NCBI RefSeq assembly: GCF_022921075.1 | Contig: NZ_CP095050.1 | Coordinates: 62,001-126,000 of the forward strand | From: Hymenobacter sp. 5317J-9 | GTDB lineage: Bacteria; Bacteroidota; Bacteroidia; Cytophagales; Hymenobacteraceae | Direction of reading: 5' to 3' | Length of the DNA: 64,000 bases | Part shown: positions 1 to 8,307 of the stretch, piece after piece | How positions within the stretch are numbered: position 1 is the first letter of the stretch | Layout: every line of letters starts with the position of its first letter | Made by a program: the position numbers and the translations under genes | The notes under the pieces: model-generated | The model's input: the letters and a program-made list of their open reading frames with translations, nothing else | Told to the model about the DNA's origin: nothing | The model's database searches: none

Positions 1-119
1 TGGCGGCCGATGTGACGGGCGCCGGGGAGTTTGTGAAGACGCTGACGGTGGGCGACTGGCGCCGGCTGCCGGCACCGGAGCTGCACAAGATTCCGACGGT
101 GTTTGTGCTGGGAGTGTAG
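1..119 (+). CDS. C-terminal end of an unidentified protein (partial, 5' end outside window)
   Basis: An open frame enters from the left edge (codons start at base 3) and stops at TAG 117-119, giving about 38 residues that end in FVLGV. The piece has the G+C-rich codon use of its neighbours and no recognisable domain. It converges with the ammonium transporter, and the two stops are separated only by the inverted repeat at 133-229. No function can be assigned from this fragment. Confidence 0.5.
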   Translation, partial: AADVTGAGEFVKTLTVGDWRRLPAPELHKIPTVFVLGV

Positions 120-132
120 CGCGTGTATATCA

Positions 133-229
133 GAACGTCATGCTGAGCGCAGTCGAAGCATCTCGCGTGCAATAGTAATCCAGTTACTTGCGCGGTAGAG
201 ATGCTTCGACTCCGCTCAGCATGACGTTC
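133..229. repeat. Long inverted repeat, family A (AACGTCATGCTGAGC type), copy 1
   Basis: The left arm 133-164 and right arm 198-229 are reverse complements over 32 bp with one mismatch, separated by a 33-base loop. The arm starts GAACGTCATGCTGAGC. It sits between the stop codons of two convergent genes, 13 nt after the first stop. Transcribed from either side it would fold into a very stable hairpin. There is no poly-T tail, so it is not a classical terminator. Related copies lie at 3076, 4635, 47128 and 63468. Confidence 0.9.
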
Positions 230-247
230 CGTTGTGCTTGCCGACTG

Positions 248-1615
248 CTACGAGGCCCGCACCACGTAGCGCAGCTCGCTCTCGGGCACGGCTTCGGGCA
301 CGATGGGCAGGACAGTCTCGCCGTGCTGGCTCATGTCGAGGCCGTCGGCTTCGTGGCGGGCATTTACCCGAATGGGAATGAGCAGGTTGGTGAACTTATA
401 GAGCAGGTAGGAACCGCCGAAGGTGAACACCGAAATGAACGCCAGCGCGCCCAGATGGCGCAGCAGCAGCGTCCACTCGCCGGTGGTGGCCAGACCGCCG
501 TTTTTGGCAAACACGGCCGTGAGAATCATACCCACTATGCCGCCCACGCCGTGGCAGGGAAACACGTCCAGGGTATCGTCCAGGGTGGTTTTGTTCTTCA
601 AGTCAACGGCGCCCGCGCTGATGGCTGCCGCCACCACGCCGATAAACAGCGCCGGCCCGTAGCTCACGTAGCCCGCCGCCGGCGTAATGGCCACCAGGCC
701 TACCACGGCGCCAATGGCCGCGCCTGCCGCCGAGGGCCGCTGCCCGCGCACGGCTTCAATCATCATCCAGGTGAGCATGGCGGCGGCCGAAGCCAGGTGC
801 GTGGTCATGAAGGCCTGCACCGCCGTGGCATCGGCCTTCAGCGCCGAACCGGCATTGAACCCAAACCAGCCGAACCACAGCAGGCCCGTGCCGATGAGGA
901 TGAACGGCACGTTGGGCGGCACGTGGGTGTGGCCTTCGAGGTGGGTGCGGCGGCGGCCCAGGGCCAGCGCACCCGCCAGCGCCGCAAAGCCGGCCGAGAT
1001 GTGCACCACCGTGCCCCCGGCGAAATCAAGCACACCCCATTTGAACAGGAAGCCGTCGGGGTGCCAGGTCCAGTGGGCCAGCGGGCAGTAGATGCACAAG
1101 CTGAACAGGCACATAAACAGCAAGTAGCCCCAGAAACGAATGCGCTCAGCAAAAGCCCCGCTGATAAGGGCCGGCGTGATGATGGCAAACTTCAACTGAA
1201 ACGCTGCAAACAGTACCAACGGCAGGTTGGAGGCCAGACGCGGGTGCGGGGCCGTACCCACGTTGTTGAACATGAAAAAGGTGAGCGGATTGCCAATCAC
1301 GCCCCCGATGCTGTCTCCAAACGCCAGCGAAAAGCCCACCACGTACCACAGTATCGAAATGACACCCAGCGCAATGAAGCTCTGCAGCATGGTGGAAATG
1401 ACGTTGCGCTTGCTCACCATGCCCCCGTAGAAAAACGCCAGCCCCGGCGTCATCAGCAGCACGAGGCCGGAGGCGGAAAGCATCCAAGCGAGGTCGGCGG
1501 GGTTGAAGGCATCGGGCTTGGCCTCGGGGTGGCTTTGGGGCAGGAAAGCCGCCACCCCCGCCAACAAAAGAATAAAGCCGAGGCAGGCAGTGGCCAGGTA
1601 TTGCTTGCGAGTCAT
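248..1615 (-). CDS. amt: Ammonium transporter (Amt family)
   Basis: This is an inner-membrane ammonium channel of 455 aa, the usual family length. An N-terminal hydrophobic helix is followed by about 11 membrane segments. The Amt signature is present (FYGGMVSKRN near residue 62, FQLKFAIITPALISGAFAER near 139). The pore residues can be placed: Asp197 in DFAGGTVVH, the twin histidines His205 and His355 (CHGVGG). The start ATG at 1615 precedes a clean hydrophobic N-terminus. No GlnK/PII gene is adjacent. The gene lies 91 bp downstream of an NtrY-type kinase on the same strand. Co-transcription is possible, but the gap is AT-rich and may carry its own promoter. Confidence 0.95.
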   Translation of the reverse strand: MTRKQYLATACLGFILLLAGVAAFLPQSHPEAKPDAFNPADLAWMLSASGLVLLMTPGLAFFYGGMVSKRNVISTMLQSFIALGVISILWYVVGFSLAFGDSIGGVIGNPLTFFMFNNVGTAPHPRLASNLPLVLFAAFQLKFAIITPALISGAFAERIRFWGYLLFMCLFSLCIYCPLAHWTWHPDGFLFKWGVLDFAGGTVVHISAGFAALAGALALGRRRTHLEGHTHVPPNVPFILIGTGLLWFGWFGFNAGSALKADATAVQAFMTTHLASAAAMLTWMMIEAVRGQRPSAAGAAIGAVVGLVAITPAAGYVSYGPALFIGVVAAAISAGAVDLKNKTTLDDTLDVFPCHGVGGIVGMILTAVFAKNGGLATTGEWTLLLRHLGALAFISVFTFGGSYLLYKFTNLLIPIRVNARHEADGLDMSQHGETVLPIVPEAVPESELRYVVRAS

Positions 1616-1706
1616 AAGAGGTTGCAGTTTGAAGGCTACCTCACGAAGTTAAGCAAGCTTTTTGCAAATACTCCTTAGTTTTTTAGGTCGTTTTCTTTTT
1701 AAACAT

Positions 1707-3062
1707 CTAAACTGCTCGATTTGTCCCCTCAAATAATATGGGCATTTCGATAATAAATGCAGTGCGCTGGTTTTTCTGCGTAATAAGTTGAAACCGGAAT
1801 CCATGCGCCAACAGAATGTCGCGTACCAAGGTCAGGCCGATGCCCTGGCCGTCGCGCTTGGTGCTGAAGAAGGGCGTGAACAGGCGCTGGCTGATTTCGG
1901 GCGTGAGGCCCGGCCCGTCGTTTTCAATGATGATGCCGGGCGGCTGCGCCGTGGTGCGCACCCAGATGTTGCCGTCGTGACCGATGGCTTCGAGGGCATT
2001 TTTGGCAATGTTGAGCAAGGCCTGCTCCAGCTGCTGGGCATCGACGCGCAGCACCAGCGGCGTTTCCGGCATCTCCAGGTGCCAGCGGATGCGGCGCTCT
2101 TCGCTTTGCGGCTGCAGCAGCCGGCAAATGCCGCGGAGCAGGGCGTGCACGTCGGCCGGCTGCAGCACGGGGGCCGGCAGCCGCACCAGCCGGGCGAAGT
2201 TGGCAATGAAGTTGGCCAGCTGCGTGTTGCGGGCAATGCTGACGTCCAACGCCTGCGCGAAATCGGGCTGGTCGGCGGGGTCGAGTTGCGGGCGGTAGTG
2301 CCCGAAGCTGTGCAGAATGGAGTTGATGGCGCCGATGGAGTTGTTGATTTCGTGCGACATCATCCGAATCAGCTTGCCGTACGACTGCTTTTCCTGCTGA
2401 ATCAACTCCTGGGTCAACTCCTCGAGCAGGATGAAGCGGCGCGTAAAGCCCCGGTCGAAGAAGTGCGCGGCGTGCGCCCGGTAGGTTTGCAGGCCGGAAA
2501 GGCGCAGGCTTTGCGGCTGCTCCTCGGTTAGGTCGGCCAGGGCCGGGCCCCAGGCGCCGGGCAACTCGGCAGGCAGCCGGCCCAGCAAGGCGTCGGCCGG
2601 CTGGCCCAGAAATCGCTCGGCAGCGGTGTTCGCGCTTTCAATTCGGCGTTCAAAATCCAGAATGAGTACCCCGGCCGGCGAGGCTTCAATGAGCCGCTCG
2701 AGCAGGAAGCTTTTCTCGTGCTGGCTCACCCGCTCCTGCCGCAGCTCGTCAATCATGCGGTTGTACACGTCGATGAGCTGGTCCATCTCGCGTTGCCCCA
2801 CCGGCACAAACTTCATCGAGAAATCCTTGGCCTGAATGGCCGCCGTGCCCGCCGCAATGAGCTGAAACGGCCGCACAAAGCCGCGGTAGAGCTGCACCGT
2901 CAGCACAATGCTCACCAGCAGCAGCACCTCGGCGGCCACAAACAGCGTGGGGTTGGTAGTGCGCAGCTGGGCCGCCAGCGCAATGAGCACGGCGTGAATG
3001 ATGGTGACAAATAGCAGGAATTTGGTGCGAAGCGTCATTTGCGACGGGAAAAAGAATGTCAT
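1707..3062 (-). CDS. Sensor histidine kinase, NtrY-like (HAMP-PAS-HATPase)
   Basis: About 451 aa. Two N-terminal membrane helices (roughly residues 12-30 and 40-58) are followed by a HAMP-like linker, a PAS-type region around residues 120-190, the phospho-acceptor H box MMSHEINNS near residue 235, an N box (NIAKNALEAIG) and G boxes (GPGL, GQGIGL). It would phosphorylate the sigma-54 activator encoded just upstream (3216-4598). The start is uncertain: in-frame ATGs lie at 3083, 3062 and 3038. The 3083 one is inside the inverted repeat at 3076-3185 and is probably spurious. The 3038 start (MTLRTKFLLF) is equally plausible. It is the last gene of the efflux operon. Confidence 0.9.
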   Translation of the reverse strand: MTFFFPSQMTLRTKFLLFVTIIHAVLIALAAQLRTTNPTLFVAAEVLLLVSIVLTVQLYRGFVRPFQLIAAGTAAIQAKDFSMKFVPVGQREMDQLIDVYNRMIDELRQERVSQHEKSFLLERLIEASPAGVLILDFERRIESANTAAERFLGQPADALLGRLPAELPGAWGPALADLTEEQPQSLRLSGLQTYRAHAAHFFDRGFTRRFILLEELTQELIQQEKQSYGKLIRMMSHEINNSIGAINSILHSFGHYRPQLDPADQPDFAQALDVSIARNTQLANFIANFARLVRLPAPVLQPADVHALLRGICRLLQPQSEERRIRWHLEMPETPLVLRVDAQQLEQALLNIAKNALEAIGHDGNIWVRTTAQPPGIIIENDGPGLTPEISQRLFTPFFSTKRDGQGIGLTLVRDILLAHGFRFQLITQKNQRTAFIIEMPILFEGTNRAV

Positions 3063-3075
3063 GCAGCGCGCAAAA

Positions 3076-3185
3076 AACGTCATGCTGAGCGCAGCCGAAG
3101 CACCTCGCGTGTGTCAGTAATCCAATCGTTGAAAAAGGATTAGTGGTGGCACGCGAGATGCTTCGACTGCGCTCAGCATGACGTT
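3076..3185. repeat. Long inverted repeat, family A, copy 2 (between regulator and kinase genes)
   Basis: The left arm begins AACGTCATGCTGAGC at 3076 and the right arm ends at 3185. They pair over about 36 bp with two mismatches. The repeat starts 30 nt after the stop of the response-regulator gene and ends next to the kinase start, so the mRNA joining the two partners must read through the hairpin. The arm also supplies a spurious upstream ATG for the kinase. Confidence 0.9.
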
Positions 3186-3215
3186 CTTTTAAGTTCTTAA
3201 GCCAACAAGTAGTAG

Positions 3216-4598
3216 TTACTCATCAAACGGAATGGCGTGCTTTTCCAGCCTTCTGTACAAGGCGCCCCGGCTCAGGCCCAGGGCCTTGGCCACGCGGCTG
3301 ATGTTGCCGTCGTAGTGGGCCAGGCTCTGGCGAATCATCTGGGCTTCCAGCTCGTCCAGGGTCATGGTGCCGGGGGTGGGCAGTTCGCCGGGCGCGGGCG
3401 CGCGGGCGGGCAGGCGCTGGGCATTGGCCTGGAAGTCTTCGGGGCCCAGCTCGTCTTTGCCGCTCACGAGCACGGCGCGCTCCACCAGGTTTTTCAGCTC
3501 GCGAATGTTGCCGGGCAGGGGCTGCTCGCGCAGCCAGTGCATGGCGCGGGCGCCCACTTTTAGGGCCGGGCGGTGGTAGGTGGCGCGCAGCTGGTCCACG
3601 AAGTGCTGGGCCAAGAGCGGAATGTCCTGGGCGCGCTCGCGCAAGGCGGGCAGGCGCACGGTAATCAGGTTGATGCGGTAGAACAGGTCTTCGCGGAAGC
3701 GGCCTTGCTGCACCATCTCGGCCAGGTTGCGGTTGGTGGCGGCAATGACGCGGATGTCGAGCCGGCGCGGCTTGCTGTCGCCCAGCACCTCGTAGGTGCG
3801 GTCCTGCAACACACGCAGGAGCTTCACTTGACTGGCCAGCTCCAGCTCGCCTATCTCGTCCAGGAAAATGGTGCCGCCATTGGCCAGCTCGAAGCGGCCC
3901 ACCCGGTCGGCCTTGGCGTCGGTGAAGGCGCCGCGGCGGTGGCCAAACATCTCGCTTTCAAACAAGCTGCTCGAAATGCCACCCAGGTTCACCTTCACGA
4001 AGGGCTGGTTTTTGCGCTGGCTGTTGCGGTGAATGGCTTCGGCAATGAGCTCTTTTCCGGTGCCGCTTTCGCCCTCAATGAGCACCGAGGCGTCGGTAGG
4101 TGCCACTTGGCCCACGTTGCGCAGCACGTGCAGCAGCTGCGCATCCTGCCCGATGATGTCGGCGAAGCGGTACTGGCGGTCGAGCTGGCGGCGGCTGGCG
4201 CTGGGGCTGTCCGAGTCGGCCGGATGCGCATCGTGCAGGCTAAGCACCGTCCGAATGGTTTGGAGCAGGGCGTCGTTGTGCCAAGGCTTGGTCACGAACT
4301 CCGCCGCGCCGGCCTTCATGCCCTCCACCGCCAGGCTGATGGAGCCCCAGCCGGTGATGAGGATGACGGGCACTTGCGGGGTCACGCTTTTCACGTCGCG
4401 CAGCAGGGCCAGGCCGTCGTCGCCGGTGGTGGCCATCGAGAAGTTCATGTCCATCAGCACCAGTGTAGGCGGGGCATCGCGCACCACGGCCAGGGCTTCG
4501 GCCGGCGTGGCCACGGCCTGGGCGGGATAACCTGCCTGCTTCAGTAGCAGCTTGAGCGAAGTGCGGACGGCGAGGTCGTCGTCGACAATGAGAAACAT
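3216..4598 (-). CDS. Sigma-54-dependent response regulator (NtrC family)
   Basis: About 460 aa. The N-terminal receiver domain (residues 1-120) has the acidic pocket VDDD and phospho-acceptor Asp in VLMDMNF. The AAA+ domain (about 145-385) has Walker A GESGTGKE, the sigma-54 contact loop as GAFTDA instead of GAFTGA, and Walker B GGTIFLDEIGEL. A C-terminal Fis-type helix-turn-helix is present (NISRVAKALGLSRGALYRRL). It activates sigma-54 promoters after phosphorylation, presumably by the adjacent kinase. Start chosen at the ATG giving MFLIVDDD; a longer frame (to 4643) would run into the repeat at 4635. Its likely target is the operon's own promoter at 11846-11862 (inference). Confidence 0.93.
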   Translation of the reverse strand: MFLIVDDDLAVRTSLKLLLKQAGYPAQAVATPAEALAVVRDAPPTLVLMDMNFSMATTGDDGLALLRDVKSVTPQVPVILITGWGSISLAVEGMKAGAAEFVTKPWHNDALLQTIRTVLSLHDAHPADSDSPSASRRQLDRQYRFADIIGQDAQLLHVLRNVGQVAPTDASVLIEGESGTGKELIAEAIHRNSQRKNQPFVKVNLGGISSSLFESEMFGHRRGAFTDAKADRVGRFELANGGTIFLDEIGELELASQVKLLRVLQDRTYEVLGDSKPRRLDIRVIAATNRNLAEMVQQGRFREDLFYRINLITVRLPALRERAQDIPLLAQHFVDQLRATYHRPALKVGARAMHWLREQPLPGNIRELKNLVERAVLVSGKDELGPEDFQANAQRLPARAPAPGELPTPGTMTLDELEAQMIRQSLAHYDGNISRVAKALGLSRGALYRRLEKHAIPFDE

Positions 4599-4634
4599 GG
4601 TGCAGAAAGAAAGGTGAGATAACAAACTAACGTA

Positions 4635-4723
4635 GAACGTCATGCTGAGCTTGTCGAAGCATCTCTACCGCGAAGAGTAATCCTTGCGTGAAATAGAGAT
4701 GCCTCGACAAGCTCAGCATGACG
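4635..4723. repeat. Long inverted repeat, family A variant (GAGCTTGTCGAAG), copy 3
   Basis: Arms starting at 4635 (GAACGTCATGCTGAGC) and ending at 4723 pair over about 30 bp. The internal part reads TTGTCGAAG on the left and CTTCGACAA on the right, where other copies have CGCAGTCGAAG. Both arms carry the variant and still pair. It lies 28 nt after the stop of the head-GIN gene and 36 nt before the regulator start. Confidence 0.88.
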
Positions 4724-4751
4724 GCTGCCCTTCGGCCCGGACAATGCGCAG

Positions 4752-5459
4752 CTACCGCCCCTTCACGCTGCCGCCGCTGCTGGTGTGCTTGGTGACCTGA
4801 GGCGAGCCGGCGTAGCGCACGTCGCCGCCGCTCGAGGCATCGGCCGTAAGCTTGTCCTGCACGGCCACGTTGATGGTGCCGCCGCTCGAGGCCCTGGCCT
4901 CGCAGGTGGCGGCTTGCACGTCCTGCCCCTTGAACACGCCGCCGCTGGAGGCACGCACGCTCAGGCTTTGCACCTTGCCGCCCACGCTGGCCACGCCGCC
5001 GCTGCTCACCTGGGCCTGCACGTCTCCACCCGTCAGGGTGGGCGCGGTAAAGATGGCGCCCGACGACACATCGAGCTTGAAGCTGTTCACGGCGTAGTCG
5101 TTTTTCATCGTCACCTGCGAGCCGCTGCTGGCCTCCACGCCGGTGAGGGGGGCGCCCACGATGCTCACGCGCAGGTTGCGCGGACGGTTGTCTTTGCTCC
5201 ATGCCTCGTTCAGCTTGTGCTCAAAACTTACCTTCAGCACGCCGTCGCGCACTTCGGTTTTGAGGCGGTCCAGGTATTCGGGCGTGTCGGCGCTGGCTTC
5301 CACGCGCTGCGTGCTGCCCGAGGCAAGGGTAACCTGTACCCCATCGGATACATCCAAAGCGTGGAACGCGCCCACGACGCGGATTTCCGGAGCGGTTTGG
5401 GCCAGGGCGGGCACCAGGGCCAGCAGCCACAGCAGGGCGAGAGTCGAGAAGGTTTTCAT
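4752..5459 (-). CDS. Secreted head-GIN domain protein (DUF2807)
   Basis: 235 aa with a signal peptide (MKTFSTLALLWLLALVPALAQ). It is followed by a beta-rich region whose second half repeats ASSGG/VSSGG units (about residues 130-235), typical of the Bacteroidota DUF2807 head-GIN fold, a right-handed beta-helix-like surface domain of unknown biochemical role. The ATG at 5459 was chosen because it starts the signal peptide; upstream in-frame sequence belongs to the permease in another frame. It is encoded inside the efflux operon between permease and regulator. Related clusters often contain such a gene, and a sensor or envelope role is only a guess. Confidence 0.85.
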   Translation of the reverse strand: MKTFSTLALLWLLALVPALAQTAPEIRVVGAFHALDVSDGVQVTLASGSTQRVEASADTPEYLDRLKTEVRDGVLKVSFEHKLNEAWSKDNRPRNLRVSIVGAPLTGVEASSGSQVTMKNDYAVNSFKLDVSSGAIFTAPTLTGGDVQAQVSSGGVASVGGKVQSLSVRASSGGVFKGQDVQAATCEARASSGGTINVAVQDKLTADASSGGDVRYAGSPQVTKHTSSGGSVKGR

Positions 5460-5566
5460 GCAAAAAAAGGAAATAAGTGAGGGTTGAGGATGGCTTTCGA
5501 TATCCAGATGCACACCGGCCGGGCCGGGTTGCCCGGATACCGGCGCGGACCGGGCTTCGTTACCGC

Positions 5567-5590
5567 CGGGCAGCAAAATACTGCTGCCCG
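5567..5590. other. Short GC-rich hairpin after the permease stop codon
   Basis: CGGGCAGCA and TGCTGCCCG pair (9 bp) around a 6-base loop, a few bases downstream of the permease stop at 5597-5599. No T-run follows on the minus strand, so I read it as a possible mRNA 3'-stabilising stem rather than a terminator. Confidence 0.35.
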
Positions 5591-5596
5591 CCGCCG

Positions 5597-6799
5597 CTAC
5601 TCCTCGCGCAGGGCCACCGCCGGCTGAATGCCCGCCGCCAGCCGGCTGGGCTGCCACGCGCACAGCGCCGTGATGCCATACACGGCGCCGGCCGCCGCCC
5701 CAATGGCCAGCAGGTAGGGCTGCGTCGGCAAATCGAAGGCGTGCAGCAGCGGGAACTGCGCCGCCAGCAGCGTCCCCAACACCACACCGAAGGTGGTGAC
5801 CACCATCATCTCGCCCAGAAACTGCCAGCCAATGCCCGCGCCGGTGGCGCCCATGGCTCGCCGCAGCCCAATTTCGGCCCGGCGCTGGCTGATGTTGTAC
5901 CACAGCACCCCAAACAGGCCCAGTGCCACGTTGATAATCAGAAACAAACCCATGAGGCACAGCCCCACCACCGGCACCAGCGTGAATAGGCGGCGGTGCT
6001 GGCGGTCGTCTTCCATCACGCGCACTTCGGTGGTCCACTGGCGTGTGACGCCGGCCACGGTGCGGGCTATTTTTTCCTGCAGCGCGCCGCCCTGGCCGGG
6101 GGCCACGCGCACCAGCACGGCCGCCGTTTCCCAGTGCGTGGTGTCGTAGGGAATAAGGCGTTTCCAAACCGACGGAATGGCAGCCGAGAAGTCGCTTTCC
6201 ATCCGCACGTTGTCGGCCACGCCCACCACCTGGAATTCGTCTTCGGGCTTGGTTTCCTTGCCGGCCCCGGCGTAGGTAAAGATTTTGCCCAGCGCCGGCT
6301 CGTCGCCAAACAGGAATTCGCGCAGGTCCTGGCTGATAACCACGGGGCGATGGTTGGTGCCGTCGTCCGCCGGCTGGAACCAGCGCCCCTCGCGCAGGTG
6401 CAGCTTCATGGCCTCGCCGTAGTGGTCGTCGGCGTCGTAGGTGTTGGCATAGAACGGCGTCTTGCGGCCTTTGTAGGTAAAATCCGAGTTGTTGGTGTTG
6501 AAGGTGAAGGGCAGGTTGTTGCTGGTGAGGGCCACGGTTTGCACACCGGGCAGGGCTTTCACCTGGCGCAGCACGTCGTCTAGCTCAGCGCGGGGCATCT
6601 TTTGATTTTGGCCGGCGCGCACCAGCAGCCGCCACACCTGCGCCGACTCGAAGCCGAGTGGGGCAAGGTAGTTTTTGCTCACGGTGATGAGCACCGCCCC
6701 CACCCCAAACAGCACCACGAAGGAGAAAAAGACTTCGGAAATCAACAGCAGGTTGGCCCGCTTGCGGTTCCATATGAGGGTGAAGAGATGGCGAAGCAT
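5597..6799 (-). CDS. ABC transporter permease, FtsX/MacB-like (second permease)
   Basis: 400 aa with the MacB layout: one membrane helix near the N-terminus (about residues 18-42), a large periplasmic domain (about 45-275), then three C-terminal helices (about 283-310, 335-360, 365-390). The C-terminus reads WQPSRLAAGIQPAVALREE, the usual FtsX end. It probably pairs with the 6952-8211 permease and the ATPase at 8308-9048 to form an efflux or lipoprotein-type ABC complex docked to the adaptor and TolC-like protein of the same operon. The substrate cannot be read from the sequence. Confidence 0.9.
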   Translation of the reverse strand: MLRHLFTLIWNRKRANLLLISEVFFSFVVLFGVGAVLITVSKNYLAPLGFESAQVWRLLVRAGQNQKMPRAELDDVLRQVKALPGVQTVALTSNNLPFTFNTNNSDFTYKGRKTPFYANTYDADDHYGEAMKLHLREGRWFQPADDGTNHRPVVISQDLREFLFGDEPALGKIFTYAGAGKETKPEDEFQVVGVADNVRMESDFSAAIPSVWKRLIPYDTTHWETAAVLVRVAPGQGGALQEKIARTVAGVTRQWTTEVRVMEDDRQHRRLFTLVPVVGLCLMGLFLIINVALGLFGVLWYNISQRRAEIGLRRAMGATGAGIGWQFLGEMMVVTTFGVVLGTLLAAQFPLLHAFDLPTQPYLLAIGAAAGAVYGITALCAWQPSRLAAGIQPAVALREE

Positions 6800-6830
6800 G
6801 AGAGTTATTATTGAAGATGGGGGATTCCGC

Positions 6831-6935
6831 CTGTCATCCTGAGCAAAGCGAAGGACCTTATTGCAGATGAACAGCGCACAGTAATCCTAAATAATGCGAA
6901 CGTGATAAGGTCCTTCGCTTTGCTCAGGATGACAG
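6831..6935. repeat. Long inverted repeat, family B (CTGTCATCCTGAGC type)
   Basis: 6831-6860 and 6906-6935 are perfect reverse complements over 30 bp. The arm begins CTGTCATCCTGAGC and includes GCGAAGGACCTTA. It fills the gap between the two permease genes, starting 16 nt after the stop of the upstream one. The sequence differs from family A but shares the layout of a long perfect stem, a 45-base AT-rich loop and a position just after a stop codon. Confidence 0.92.
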
Positions 6936-6951
6936 ATGCATCCCATTGCTT

Positions 6952-8211
6952 TTACTTCTGTTCGCCCCCGCCGCGCAGGGCGGCCACGGGGTTGAGGCGC
7001 GACATTTTCCAAGCCGGGTACACGCCGCTCATCAGGCCGAAGAGCAGGGTGAGCAGCATGCCCCAGCCAAACACGCTCCAGCTCAACGAGAAGTGGGCGT
7101 AGGCCACGGGGTGCGCCTCGTTCACGAGGGCCAGGGCGCCGGCGGCCAGGCCCAGGCCCAGCAGCCCGCCCACCAGGGCCAGCACCAGGTTCTCGACCAG
7201 AAACTGCCCCACCAAATCGGGGCCGGCCGCCCCGAAGGCCTTGCGCACCCCAATCTCGCCCGAGCGTTCCAGAATGCGCGTCACGTTCAGGTTCACCAGG
7301 TTCAGCACCGGCAGCAGCATAAACAGCAGCGCCAAGCCGCCCACCAGCGCATAAAATTTGGTGAGGTTATCACTACTCAGCTGGCTGTCGTGGGCCAAAA
7401 ACGCCCGGGTAAAGCCCGGCAGAATGGGGTCGGCGTAGGAATAAATGGCCTTCACGTCCTTGGGACGCGGAATCTCCACCCGCTTCATAATCTGTTGGTA
7501 CTCGGTGCTCACGGCCGGCACGGCTGCCGCCGAGGGTGCCAGCAGCACCACCAGGAACTCGCCTTCCAAGCGGCTGTCCTTGGTGTACTGCGGGTTCAAG
7601 GTGTACGGCACCCACACGTCGGCGTAGGCGTATATCTGAGCGGCCGACACGTTGCGCACCACGCCGGCCACGCGGTAGCGCTTCAGGTCGATTTCGATGG
7701 CGCGTCCCACCACGTCGGTGGTGCCGAAGTAGGCGCGGGCCGTGGCCTCGTTGATGATGCAAACGTGCTGGGCCTGCGCCACCTCGGCCCCGGTGAAAGC
7801 CCGCCCGCCCAGAAAATCATAGTCCATGATTTGCCAGAAGCTGCCGTCGGTGTAGGCCAGGTCCAGCGGCAGCAGTTTGCTCTTGGTGAAAGCCGTGGCA
7901 TTGGCCGAGACGGTGGTGACGCCCACCTTCTCGGGCGTTTTCATCTTGCGCACGTAGTCGTCCACGAAGTGCGCGCTCACGGGGTTGGCCATCCAGCCGT
8001 GCCCGTCCGTCATCTCGTGGCGCATGGTATTCACAAACAGCATCCGGTCGATGCGCTTCAAGGGCGCAGCCGCTCCCACCGTGTGGTCGAAAATGGCCAT
8101 CACCACCAGCAGAATCATCAGCGTGAAGCTCACGCCGAACAGGCTGATGAAGGCAAAGAACTTGCGGCGCATCAGCACCTTCCAAGCAATTTTGAGGTAA
8201 GAGAGAAGCAT
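6952..8211 (-). CDS. ABC transporter permease, FtsX/MacB-like (first permease)
   Basis: 419 aa. N-terminal membrane helix (about residues 18-45), periplasmic MacB_PCD-like region to about 280, then three helices with the FtsX signature around RSGEIGVRKAFGAAG (about 330) and the C-terminus AWKMSRLNPVAALRGGG. It is a paralogue of the 5597-6799 permease, so the transporter is likely a heterodimer of two half-size permeases. It lies 96 bp downstream of the ATPase gene, a gap almost filled by the repeat at 8217-8298. Confidence 0.9.
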   Translation of the reverse strand: MLLSYLKIAWKVLMRRKFFAFISLFGVSFTLMILLVVMAIFDHTVGAAAPLKRIDRMLFVNTMRHEMTDGHGWMANPVSAHFVDDYVRKMKTPEKVGVTTVSANATAFTKSKLLPLDLAYTDGSFWQIMDYDFLGGRAFTGAEVAQAQHVCIINEATARAYFGTTDVVGRAIEIDLKRYRVAGVVRNVSAAQIYAYADVWVPYTLNPQYTKDSRLEGEFLVVLLAPSAAAVPAVSTEYQQIMKRVEIPRPKDVKAIYSYADPILPGFTRAFLAHDSQLSSDNLTKFYALVGGLALLFMLLPVLNLVNLNVTRILERSGEIGVRKAFGAAGPDLVGQFLVENLVLALVGGLLGLGLAAGALALVNEAHPVAYAHFSLSWSVFGWGMLLTLLFGLMSGVYPAWKMSRLNPVAALRGGGEQK

Positions 8212-8216
8212 GATTT

Positions 8217-8298
8217 CAGTTATCAGTTAACAGTGAGCAATGAACAGTTGGGGCAGTTGACGCGAGCTGTTTAATTACTCACTGTTAACTGATAACTG
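8217..8298. repeat. Inverted repeat, family C (CAGTTATCAGTTAACAGTGAG)
   Basis: 8217-8237 and 8278-8298 are perfect reverse complements over 21 bp, and AT-rich, unlike the surrounding coding DNA. It starts 9 nt after the ATPase stop and ends 5 nt before the permease start. CAGTTATCAGTTAACAGTG-like words are familiar intergenic repeats in many bacterial genomes (general knowledge). Function unknown. Confidence 0.9.
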
Positions 8299-8307
8299 TT
8301 CACTGAA

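Noticed and set aside
188..1678. Open frame of 496 codons opposite the ammonium transporter
   Set aside because: Antisense to a clear Amt protein; begins within the inverted repeat at 133-229.
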